6,732 nucleotides of DNA, from NCBI GenBank assembly GCA_039000685.1, contig JAWBNW010000031.1, forward strand, positions 1 to 6,732. Direction: 5' to 3'. A program made the translations under genes and the position numbers. Of this stretch, positions 1 to 6,172 are shown in pieces; position 1 is the first letter of the stretch; each line of letters begins with the position of its first letter. The notes below the pieces were generated by a model that saw nothing but the letters and a program-made list of their open reading frames with translations, was not told the origin of the DNA and ran no database searches. This DNA is from JAVZGQ01 sp039000685 (GTDB taxonomy: Archaea > Aenigmatarchaeota > Aenigmatarchaeia > CG10238-14 > SCSR01).

Positions 1-209
1 GCATGCACACAGGCATGGCTGATCAAGAGATTAGAGCAAATGTTGAAGAAAAAGTTAAGATATTGAAATGGTTGGTTGAAAAACAAGTTAAAGATTTGAA
101 TAAAATTGGCAGGCTCATAGCAATATATTATTCTTCTCCAGAAACCATAGTTAAAGCTGTGGAGAATAATGAAGATGAAGAAAAGGTTATAAAAAGTTGG
201 TTTTCATGA
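1..209 (+). CDS. Type II/IV secretion (pilus) ATPase, C-terminal end only (5' truncated by window edge)
   Basis: Only the last 69 codons or so are present; the frame is open to the left edge, so the Met codons at 3 and 15 are probably internal. The visible tail reads TGMADQEI, then a charged helix, then KILKWLVEKQVKDLNKIGRL, then IAIYYSSPETIVKA. From memory, archaeal PilB/GspE/FlaI-type ATPases end this way: an 'L-x-W-hydrophobic-V' helix, a 'D-x-x-x-(V/I)-G-x-(I/L)-I' helix, then 'YY-x-x-P-E'. Such ATPases are cytoplasmic hexamers that power pilin insertion and pilus assembly. The Walker motifs would lie upstream and are not visible. The stop codon overlaps the ATG of the next gene (ATGA, 206-209), and that gene encodes the expected membrane platform partner, which supports the assignment. 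A small unrelated helical protein starting at 3 is the alternative, and is less likely. Confidence 0.8.
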   Translation, partial: MHTGMADQEIRANVEEKVKILKWLVEKQVKDLNKIGRLIAIYYSSPETIVKAVENNEDEEKVIKSWFS

Positions 210-1084
210 AAAGAATTCCATTTGTTCCATTTCCAGTTCAAAAGGCTTTGAAAGCTTCTAAGCCTTTTCTTTTCATCTCAAGCAAGCTTGTCAAGTTAAA
301 CCCATTTCTTGCTCAAAAGCTTGCTCAAACTGAAATAAACGTTAAAGATAGGGAATATTTAGCTATAGCAATTTTTTCTTCCCTTTTCTGGTTTGTTTTA
401 ATCTTTTCTCTTTTCACCATAATTGGGCTTGCATCTGGCAGAAATCTCCTTGCTCTTTCTTTCTCCTTCTCTCTCTTGATTTCAGCTATTGTTTTTGCTT
501 ACATAAACTTTTACCCAAGTCTTTTGCTTTCTAGGAAAGACAGAGATGTGGAAAGGAATTTGCTTTTTGCAATAAGGCATTTGTTTATTCAAGTTAGGTC
601 TGGGGTTTCTCTTTTTGATGCTTTAGTTTCTGTTTCCAAAGGAAATTATGGAGCTGTATCTGAAGAATTTGGGAAATGTGTGAAAGAAATTGCTACAGGG
701 AAAGAAGAGACTAAAGCTTTAGAAGAGCTTGCTTTTAGAGTTCCTAATGTTGGTTTCAAGAGGGTTGTTTGGCAGATTGTCAATAGTATGAGAGCTGGAG
801 GAGATGTTGGCAGCACTTTAGACATGATTGCAAGAAATCTTTCAGAAGAGCAAAAGGTAAAGATAAGAAAGTATGGCTCTCAGCTTAGTCCTTTGGCTTT
901 GATTTATTTGATGTCAACTGTAATTCTTCCTACTCTTGGAATAACTTTTCTCATAGTCTTTTCGACTTTTGCCGGGATTCAAGTTCCTGAAGCAGTTTTT
1001 TACCTTATCTTATCCACAGTTGTAATTTTCCAAGTCATGCTCATAGGTTTGGTGAAGAGTAGAAGACCGAGCGTGGAAGTATGA
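206..1084 (+). CDS. T2SSF/TadC-family pilus assembly platform membrane protein (first of a tandem pair)
   Basis: This 292-aa integral membrane protein resembles the archaeal TadC/GspF-type platform, which sits in the cytoplasmic membrane, contacts the ATPase and helps load pilins. Counting from the ATG at 206, hydrophobic segments lie at about 51-76 and 83-106. A cytoplasmic helical T2SSF domain follows at about 115-225, then further membrane segments at about 229-254 and 262-283. Family-like motifs are IQVRSGVSLFDAL near 128-140 and NSMRAGGDVGSTLDMI near 193-208; the second is the 'GG-x-(V/I)-x-x-x-L' element of F-domain helices. The in-frame TTG at 197 would add only three residues; the ATG at 206 forms an ATGA overlap with the ATPase stop and is preferred. 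The last codons overlap the second platform gene in the same way, so the three genes are probably cotranscribed. Codon choice favours T-ending codons (Ala GCT about 15 of 21). Confidence 0.9.
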   Translation: MKRIPFVPFPVQKALKASKPFLFISSKLVKLNPFLAQKLAQTEINVKDREYLAIAIFSSLFWFVLIFSLFTIIGLASGRNLLALSFSFSLLISAIVFAYINFYPSLLLSRKDRDVERNLLFAIRHLFIQVRSGVSLFDALVSVSKGNYGAVSEEFGKCVKEIATGKEETKALEELAFRVPNVGFKRVVWQIVNSMRAGGDVGSTLDMIARNLSEEQKVKIRKYGSQLSPLALIYLMSTVILPTLGITFLIVFSTFAGIQVPEAVFYLILSTVVIFQVMLIGLVKSRRPSVEV

Positions 1085-2079
1085 TAGAGAAAGCTCATAG
1101 GAGAATAAGGTGGCTTTATCCAAAGAGGTATGTGAAGTGGTTAGAGCAGAATTTAGCCTATGCTGGAATTGAGATTAGGATAGAAAAGTTCTTGGCTTTA
1201 TCTTTCTTGTACTCACTTTCTTTCTCTTTGTTGCTGCTTCCGCTTTTCTTCTTGGGGTTTGGGTTTTTGGTTTTTGTTCTTATGCTGGGTGTTTTCTTTG
1301 GAGTTCAGCTTGTAATTGATTTGATAGTGATATTGATTGGTGATAAGCGTGGGAGTTTTGCAGAATCTGTGCTTCCGGATGCTTTGCAGCTCATGGCGGC
1401 AAACATTCGATCAGGCTTGACTCCAGATAAAGCTTTGCTTTATTCTGCTAGACCAGAGTTTGGTGTTTTGGAAAAAGAAATAAAACTTGCTGCCGCTAAG
1501 GCAGTAGCTGGTGAAGCTTTGGAAGATGCTTTGCTTTCTCTAGGTAAAAAAATCAAGTCAAGAATAATAAACAGGACTTTCAATCTGATAGTTGAAGGTA
1601 TGCGCAAGGGGGGAGAAATAGCAAGCTTGCTTGAGCAGACAGCTGAAGACATAAGGGAGCTCAAACTCTTGAAGAAGGAAATAGCGGCACAAGTTGGCAT
1701 GTATGCAATTTTCATCTTCATAGCAGTTGGTCTTGCTTCACCAATTCTTTTCTCTTTTTCTTCCCATCTGGTCGAGACCATGAGTACCATAGGAAGCAAG
1801 CTGAAAATAGAAGAAACTTCTAGCTACACGACGCTTGGGAGCTTGAGGTTTGGCATAGTTAAAGTTTCTCCTGAATTCATAAGGCTTTATTGTTTACTCA
1901 CTCTAACATTTTCTTCAATTTTTGGGAGCTTGCTTATCGGATTGCTGCAAGAAGGGAGGGAAAAAGCTGGTTTAAAGTACATTCCTTTGCTCTTAGCTAT
2001 AAACCTTACTCTCTACTTTATAGCAAGGATTGTGCTTTCAAGCCTCATGGGCTTTATTGTCCCTGTAGCTGCTCTATAG
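1081..2079 (+). CDS. T2SSF/TadC-family pilus assembly platform membrane protein (second of a tandem pair)
   Basis: This 332-aa polytopic membrane protein is a divergent partner of the preceding gene. Two hydrophobic segments at about 37-60 and 62-87 lead into a cytoplasmic helical domain at about 93-200. That domain carries MAANIRSGLTPDKALLYSAR near 105-124 and VEGMRKGGEIASLLEQTAED near 171-190, the same 'IRSG-x-(S/T)' and 'GG-(D/E)-(V/I)-x-x-L' positions as in the first protein. Membrane segments follow at about 205-229, 267-289 and 301-330. It is therefore longer at the C-terminus than its partner, by roughly one extra hydrophobic hairpin. From memory, many archaeal pilus loci encode two F-type proteins, which probably form a heteromeric platform. 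The start at 1081 is fixed by an ATGA overlap with the previous stop. A short gap then separates it from the pilin gene. Confidence 0.88.
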   Translation: MIEKAHRRIRWLYPKRYVKWLEQNLAYAGIEIRIEKFLALSFLYSLSFSLLLLPLFFLGFGFLVFVLMLGVFFGVQLVIDLIVILIGDKRGSFAESVLPDALQLMAANIRSGLTPDKALLYSARPEFGVLEKEIKLAAAKAVAGEALEDALLSLGKKIKSRIINRTFNLIVEGMRKGGEIASLLEQTAEDIRELKLLKKEIAAQVGMYAIFIFIAVGLASPILFSFSSHLVETMSTIGSKLKIEETSSYTTLGSLRFGIVKVSPEFIRLYCLLTLTFSSIFGSLLIGLLQEGREKAGLKYIPLLLAINLTLYFIARIVLSSLMGFIVPVAAL

Positions 2080-2080
2080 C

Positions 2081-2087
2081 TTTAAAA
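2081..2087 (+). promoter_or_regulatory. Candidate TATA box for the pilin gene
   Basis: TTTAAAA lies in the 31-nt gap after the second platform gene, centred about 27 nt before the pilin ATG at 2111. That is the usual archaeal distance from TATA box to transcription start, so a transcript from here would be leaderless or nearly so. No Shine-Dalgarno match sits at a usable distance (the only AGG is about 20 nt upstream), which fits leaderless translation. The BRE upstream is not convincing. Position and sequence are seen; promoter function is inferred. Confidence 0.45.
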
Positions 2088-2110
2088 GGTAGAAAATCAA
2101 AATATAATTT

Positions 2111-2503
2111 ATGAAAGCGCAAGCAGCCCTTGAGTTTTTGATGACATATGGATGGGCAATCTTGATAGTAATTGCAGTGGTTGCAGCTTTGTATGCAATG
2201 GGTGTATTTACATTGCCTGGTGGCTCAATGAATCCTTGCAGACCATGCTTCCCAACAGGCGGAGATATGACATATGTAGCACATAATTCTACACACCTTT
2301 TAGTAAGGGTTGGTGCACATAAAGTAAGATATGGTGGTAGTGATTACGAAAGTGGGCAAGTAATAACAGTAGACATATCTCCAACTTGTTCGGGGGTATG
2401 GGATAGCCAAAAATATTGCGACTTTAATTTTGCATACTCATTGCTTGTAGATTCAACAGAGCTTGGTAAAACAGTGCTACTAAGATTACACAGGACTTGG
2501 TGA
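2111..2503 (+). CDS. Class III signal peptide prepilin (archaeal type IV pilin; major-pilin candidate)
   Basis: This 130-aa protein has a textbook archaeal prepilin N-terminus: MKA, then QAALEF, with Q at +1 and E at +5, then a hydrophobic helix to about residue 33. Archaeal prepilin peptidase (PibD/EppA/FlaK type) would cleave after Ala3, and the helix would pack into the pilus core. A TAA codon lies in frame two codons upstream, so the three-residue leader is real and not a start-calling error. The head domain (about 38-130) contains four Cys: C43 and C46 as a C-x-x-C, then C93 and C103; one sequon is at N59. Its place directly after the platform genes, with its own promoter-like element and terminator, suits an abundant subunit. 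Codon use is strikingly A-ending (Ala GCA 8 of 11, Thr ACA 8 of 10, Val GTA 9 of 13), unlike its neighbours. The head has no family that I recognise. Confidence 0.9.
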   Translation: MKAQAALEFLMTYGWAILIVIAVVAALYAMGVFTLPGGSMNPCRPCFPTGGDMTYVAHNSTHLLVRVGAHKVRYGGSDYESGQVITVDISPTCSGVWDSQKYCDFNFAYSLLVDSTELGKTVLLRLHRTW

Positions 2504-2510
2504 AAGTTAA

Positions 2511-2528
2511 TTTTTTCTTTTTATTTTT
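2511..2528 (+). terminator. T-rich archaeal-type terminator after the pilin gene
   Basis: Starting eight bases after the pilin stop, the + strand reads TTTTTTCTTTTTATTTTT, 16 T out of 18. Archaeal RNA polymerase terminates at such U-tracts without needing a stable hairpin, and none is evident here. The tract runs into the stop codon of the convergent gene (2527-2529). Read from the other strand it is A-rich, so it serves only the + strand; I see no matching T-tract for the - strand operon. Confidence 0.6.
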
Positions 2529-3279
2529 ATTTCACCGAGACCCAAAGGTTGCCCAAATAGTAAGTTTTGTTAGGTATGTTTAGGTAGAGCTTAAGCTCTT
2601 TCCATCCATTGCTAGCAGCAATGTCCTTATCCACATACAAACTCAAAGCAACTATCATTTTTGAAATCGCTAAGTTGCCGCTAGCGCCTCTTTCCCATAT
2701 TGTATGGAGATAGTATTCGCCTAAGCTAAATTCTGAACTTCCTTCCAAAGTGAAAGATTGAATTTCATGGCTCACGCTTGCCACATCTTCAGCAAATATG
2801 AAGAAAATTGGATCTGTGGAATTAAGCTCGTAAACTTCAGCAAAATCTTCTCCTTGCAAGCTTGCTTTCAAGTGAGTTGAATTCTTCTCAAGAATTATGT
2901 AGTATGGAGGCTTTTTATTCAAGCAGCTTGTTGCTCCTTCTGAAATTATGAAGAGGTCGAGCTTTCCTGAACAAATGTCTATAAGCTCGAGTGTTAAAGC
3001 CTTTTCAGCTTTTATTCCTTCTTCTTCTGCTCCTGGACCAGAAGGTGGAGCGGGTGGAAGGCTTGGGGGCTGGCTTGAATAATTGCTCTCATTTGTTTGG
3101 TTAAACTTTTGCCCTTGCAATGTGGTTGTTGATGCTTCTCTTTCTTCACCCTTTTCTTGCTGAGCTTGAAAATACTGGAATATTGCTTCCTTCACATTTT
3201 CAGGTGTTTGTGATAAAATTACAAAAGAAATTGCTAAAACAGCAATCAAAGCAAATGCCCACTTGTATCTTAACTTCAT
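2527..3279 (-). CDS. Membrane-anchored extracytoplasmic protein with Pro/Ser/Asn-rich linker (unknown function)
   Basis: I do not recognise this 250-aa protein. A basic start (MKLRYKW) and a single hydrophobic segment at about 8-23 act as a signal anchor. A Gln/Glu-rich helix-like stretch (about 26-48) follows, then a low-complexity linker (about 50-90) with three close sequons (N60, N63, N66) and a proline run (PPSLPPAPPSGPG, 71-83). A predicted beta-rich domain occupies about 93-250, with two Cys (C103, C119, possibly a disulfide) and three more sequons (N133, N153, N237). It lacks the pilin-like K-G/A pattern of the upstream genes, so it is probably a membrane or envelope partner and not a filament subunit. 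It is last in the operon. The ATG overlaps the previous stop (ATGA, 3276-3279) and has a GGTGAT ribosome binding site. The outside location is inferred from the sequons and linker. Confidence 0.85.
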   Translation of the reverse strand: MKLRYKWAFALIAVLAISFVILSQTPENVKEAIFQYFQAQQEKGEEREASTTTLQGQKFNQTNESNYSSQPPSLPPAPPSGPGAEEEGIKAEKALTLELIDICSGKLDLFIISEGATSCLNKKPPYYIILEKNSTHLKASLQGEDFAEVYELNSTDPIFFIFAEDVASVSHEIQSFTLEGSSEFSLGEYYLHTIWERGASGNLAISKMIVALSLYVDKDIAASNGWKELKLYLNIPNKTYYLGNLWVSVK

Positions 3280-4244
3280 GATATCACCGTGACATTGTAG
3301 ATTTGAAGATGAGTTTTTCCTTCAATTGTTGTTTCGTTGTCTAATCTAAAATTGCTCGGCATACCAGAAATACTGTAAGCTCTTACATTGCTATTGGAGA
3401 AATATAAGTAATCTACGTTGGTTGCAGATGTGTTTATTGATAAGCCTGTGGAAAGCATCTTGTCCTTGTTGACAAAGCTCTCAAGCCCAATTGGCTTTTG
3501 CTTGAAGTATTTGCTTTGAACGAAATATTTGCCTTCAAGTCTATCTAAAAAGCTTGCTCCGTACAAGCTTGGGTGATAGTAAGAATTATCCAAATCGTCT
3601 TTCAAGTTTGTTGTGTTATCGCTAAGATAGTTTGGCCAATGTGGACTCAGCCTTATGATATTAACAATTCTTCCATAAGTGTTCAAAGGATAGAGTGGGT
3701 CTTCGAGGTTCTCTATGCTAACAATTACTTTTTCCCTTGTTGTCCTAGAAAGATTTGCTTCTATCATCCTATCATCATATAGCTTGACTGAAAGTGAGTA
3801 AGAGAGAGAAATGTGGAAGCTGTCTTCAGGCTCTACCAACAAATCTTTTATTTCAACGCTTGTTTCAAAAGCTTGCAAGCTTCCAAGATATTCTATGCTA
3901 TCTTCCCAATCTCTTGCTGTTGAGCCTTCCATCAAAGGCTGCTGAATTCCATCGATGCTACCTTGCATTATTAGCTCCGCTATGGTGTCGTTGGAAGATT
4001 GTAAAGGATTTCCTGTGGTTACCACATGGTTTATTGCTGAGCATAAAGCTCTTCCTGCCATGATTTCAATAGACTTCCTCGAATCTCGAACTATGTTGTT
4101 GTAAAATGAAAGCATAGCTTCTATTCTATTTTCAACAGCTATTTGAGAAGAGTAGAATGAAGAAAGAGATTTTTGAATTGATAAAAATGTGATTAAACAA
4201 ATCATCAAAAAAACAATAATTATGCTGAAAAATATCCCTTTCAT
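3276..4244 (-). CDS. Pilin-like extracytoplasmic protein, 322 aa, of an archaeal pilus-cluster family
   Basis: The N-terminus is MKGIFFSII, then a hydrophobic helix to about residue 23. The K-G-I-x-F-S arrangement resembles the KGIAFT and KAQALT starts of the two upstream proteins, but no acidic residue follows, so processing by prepilin peptidase is uncertain. A helical stretch (about 36-70, with NRIEAM and SRKSIEIMAGRA) leads to a soluble region. Recurring motifs that I associate from memory with archaeal pilus-linked proteins are SIENLEDPLYPLNTYGR (176-192), GASFLDRLEGKY (229-240), GLESFV (253-258) and VDYLYFSN (277-284). Sequons are at N85, N164, N210, N271, N303 and N317. An open frame extends upstream to an ATG at 4289, but the ATG at 4244 overlaps the previous stop (ATGA), has GGTG eight bases before it, and puts the K-G motif at the N-terminus. 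The role is probably a minor subunit or pilus accessory. Confidence 0.85.
   Translation of the reverse strand: MKGIFFSIIIVFLMICLITFLSIQKSLSSFYSSQIAVENRIEAMLSFYNNIVRDSRKSIEIMAGRALCSAINHVVTTGNPLQSSNDTIAELIMQGSIDGIQQPLMEGSTARDWEDSIEYLGSLQAFETSVEIKDLLVEPEDSFHISLSYSLSVKLYDDRMIEANLSRTTREKVIVSIENLEDPLYPLNTYGRIVNIIRLSPHWPNYLSDNTTNLKDDLDNSYYHPSLYGASFLDRLEGKYFVQSKYFKQKPIGLESFVNKDKMLSTGLSINTSATNVDYLYFSNSNVRAYSISGMPSNFRLDNETTIEGKTHLQIYNVTVIS
3283..3288 (-). promoter_or_regulatory. Ribosome binding site GGTGAT for the 250-aa gene
   Basis: On the - strand GGTGAT is followed by three bases and the ATG at 3279; the GGTG core is five bases away. It is fully complementary to the AUCACC segment of the usual archaeal 16S rRNA 3' end. 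It lies inside the upstream gene, so translation of the two is probably coupled. Confidence 0.6.
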
Positions 4245-6172
4245 CTTTCCCACACCAAGATTTTGAATAGGCTTGGACCCCAGAGCCACCTCACACCTTG
4301 AACAGCTTGTGAATCAACTTGCATCTCTTCTGGAGTTATTCCTTCTTCACCCATTTGGATCAAAAGCCTTTGTTTGGCATCTTCTATCGCAAGCTGAGAA
4401 GAATTGAAAACTCTGCCATAGCCTACTAAGCCTTTAACAAGGTAAGTGTATTCGAAAGAAGACCAGGGCAAAATATAGTTTGTGCTGGAAATGCTTCCAC
4501 TTGGCTGGAAGTCCACAAGCTTTATTGAATTGTCACCAACAAAAATTTTGTTTGGGTAAACGTAAACATTCTCTGGAACAACTCGAATAGAGGGTGAAGT
4601 GAAGATCCAGAAATTGTTTATGGAAGCGTTAACCATGCTGCTAAAGCCTTGAGCAATGTGAATAAAAGCTTCGAGTATGTTTTTTTGGCTAGGTCTTAAA
4701 TTAAAATTAAAGGTCTTTGGATTGCTCGCTGTCCCGCCAAACAAGACTTCTTTTGTCAAATCTATTTCACCATAATTGAAACTCGGATTCTCAAGCTCAT
4801 AATAAACTTCTACATAGGATGAGCCCTCTGGATCATTCAAAGGATCAGAATAAATCCTTGCCTCTTGGCTTCCCCAATGGATATCGCCATAACTGTTCAA
4901 ATAAACTGAAACAACATTTGTCCCGGGCACTAAATTATTTGTAAGATTTAGGGAAATTTCTGGGTTCATCACTCCAACTTTTTGACAGTTCCTATAGTAG
5001 CCTTGAGCTGTGCAAGTTGGATAACATGGCTGGAAAGATGGACAATAACCGTCTTTGTAAAAAATGTCATCTGAATTAAAATAGATTATCAAATCACTTG
5101 AATTCCTTCCAAAAGCGTCTCTTGTGTCGTCAACTCCTAAAGCTTTAAGGTGAAGTTGAGCAATAGCATTCTTAGCATTTTCTGGAATGTAGAAAGAGAC
5201 CATTGACCAAGCACCTGTTCTTCCAATCACGTCATCAAAATAATATCTTTTCTTGAAAGTTCTGTTTCCGGTTGAAGCTTCTTGGGCTAAGCTATAAGTC
5301 ACTATCAGTCTCATGCCTGGATGGACATGAGAATGATAATTTGGAGTGCCTATCACAAGGTAGATTGAATTGTTTCCTGGTTTGATTTCATTTGTCACAT
5401 CAATAACGCCATAAGCTGCTGTTGTTATTTCTGCACCAAAAGATTCTTCTTGCAAGTAGAGCCATCTCACATTATCCTTCTTTTGAACACCATTCACTTT
5501 GAGTATTTCAAATTGGGCTTGTGATCTTGAAGTTCCAAAATGTATTGAAACGTAAAGGGTTGCATTGTAGATTGAGATGTCTGGGGGCAAAGAAAAAGAT
5601 TTGGTGATTTCAAGTCTTTGAGCGGTCCAGCCCGAGCCTTCTGGATAAAATGGAATTATTTGAGTTGTGTTTTTCTTGAATTTTGTTGCCCAAGCTCTTG
5701 CTACATAGCCAGATACAGGCCTACCTATATCATAACCAGATTCTATCGTGTAAGCAACAGCCATTGTTTTTGCTTCAGAGCTGCAAGAAGAATAAATGGT
5801 CTCATTTTGGGTTTGCAAGGCGAAGCATTTGTCGCTTAAGCTTTCAAGAACATCTTTTGTTATGTTTGAAGCTATGGTTTGATTGCCAGAATACCAAAAA
5901 CTTCCTATTAAATCTAGCAAGCTTTTTTCCAAGTCTTTTTCTGAAATTATTTTTTCACTCAAAAGTCTATTTATAGTCGGAGTTTCTGAAAAAGATCTTG
6001 CTTTAAGTTTTGTAAGAACAGCGACTAAATCATTTGCCTTGTAGCTCAAATCTTGAAAAGAAACTTCTGGATAAGTTGATTCTGTTTTTAAATATAGGAA
6101 GGGAATTAAAGCTATGACTAAACTTAAACCAATCAGCATATCCATCGTGAAAGCAATTCCCTTCAATCCCAT
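4241..6172 (-). CDS. Large pilin-like protein with three tandem beta-sandwich-like modules (tip adhesin candidate)
   Basis: This 643-aa protein starts MGLKGIAFTMDMLIGL, a class III-like K-G start with an acidic residue (D11) leading into a hydrophobic helix to about 28. Residues 40-150 form a mainly helical region (DLVAVLTKL, LLDLIGSFWYSGN) of a type I associate with archaeal minor pilins, with C116 and C130. Three beta-rich stretches follow at about 186-296, 306-460 and 486-580. The first two share an 'A-x-L-x-(V/L)' strand, a 'V/L-T-N-x-(I/L)-x-P-G-x-N' turn (258-268 and 410-419) and a closing 'V-x-Y-x-L' strand (291-295 and 456-460); the third has GDNSIKL and YTYLV. This pattern recalls galactose-binding-like jelly rolls. 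Also present are HSHVH (280-284), a four-Cys loop (377-396) and 11 sequons. The tail contains VRWLWGPSLFKILVW. A role in adhesion or tip display is inferred from architecture only. Confidence 0.85.
   Translation of the reverse strand: MGLKGIAFTMDMLIGLSLVIALIPFLYLKTESTYPEVSFQDLSYKANDLVAVLTKLKARSFSETPTINRLLSEKIISEKDLEKSLLDLIGSFWYSGNQTIASNITKDVLESLSDKCFALQTQNETIYSSCSSEAKTMAVAYTIESGYDIGRPVSGYVARAWATKFKKNTTQIIPFYPEGSGWTAQRLEITKSFSLPPDISIYNATLYVSIHFGTSRSQAQFEILKVNGVQKKDNVRWLYLQEESFGAEITTAAYGVIDVTNEIKPGNNSIYLVIGTPNYHSHVHPGMRLIVTYSLAQEASTGNRTFKKRYYFDDVIGRTGAWSMVSFYIPENAKNAIAQLHLKALGVDDTRDAFGRNSSDLIIYFNSDDIFYKDGYCPSFQPCYPTCTAQGYYRNCQKVGVMNPEISLNLTNNLVPGTNVVSVYLNSYGDIHWGSQEARIYSDPLNDPEGSSYVEVYYELENPSFNYGEIDLTKEVLFGGTASNPKTFNFNLRPSQKNILEAFIHIAQGFSSMVNASINNFWIFTSPSIRVVPENVYVYPNKIFVGDNSIKLVDFQPSGSISSTNYILPWSSFEYTYLVKGLVGYGRVFNSSQLAIEDAKQRLLIQMGEEGITPEEMQVDSQAVQGVRWLWGPSLFKILVWER
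4253..4256 (-). promoter_or_regulatory. Ribosome binding site GGTG that decides the start of the 322-aa gene
   Basis: On the - strand GGTG lies eight bases before the ATG at 4244, matching the archaeal anti-Shine-Dalgarno sequence. It argues for 4244 over the in-frame ATG at 4289, which lies well inside the upstream gene. Confidence 0.5.

Noticed and set aside
197..205. TTG start three codons upstream of the first TadC gene
   Set aside because: The ATG at 206 gives an ATGA overlap with the ATPase stop, the same junction as the next gene; the TTG adds only three residues.
3..209. A complete 68-aa protein starting at position 3
   Set aside because: The frame is open to the edge and the peptide looks like a secretion ATPase tail, so it is better read as a truncated gene.
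305..328. Short direct repeat of TTGCTCAAA in the first TadC gene
   Set aside because: Two nearby copies encode a local Ala-Gln-rich peptide repeat and fit ordinary codon preference; not evidence of a mobile or regulatory element.
1440..1799. 119-codon open frame on the minus strand
   Set aside because: It lies entirely antisense to the second TadC gene, whose motifs and membrane segments are clear; its composition looks like a shadow.
2099..2110. AAAATATAATTT as the pilin TATA box
   Set aside because: It directly abuts the ATG, far too close for an archaeal TATA box; TTTAAAA at 2081 has the right spacing.
2041..2110. CRISPR array, tRNA or structured RNA in the non-coding gaps
   Set aside because: The longest gap is 31 bases (2080-2110); there are no spaced direct repeats and no cloverleaf-like pairing anywhere in the window.
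1890..2114. 74-codon + strand frame overlapping the end of the second TadC gene
   Set aside because: It runs in another frame through a good coding region and ends inside the pilin start; no recognisable protein features.
3573..4063. Two + strand open frames (69 and 89 codons)
   Set aside because: Antisense to the 322-aa gene and explained by its codon composition.
4245..4289. Upstream in-frame ATG adding 15 residues to the 322-aa protein
   Set aside because: The extension would bury the K-G motif and hydrophobic start, and lies fully within the preceding gene; the ATG at 4244 has GGTG eight bases upstream and an ATGA overlap.
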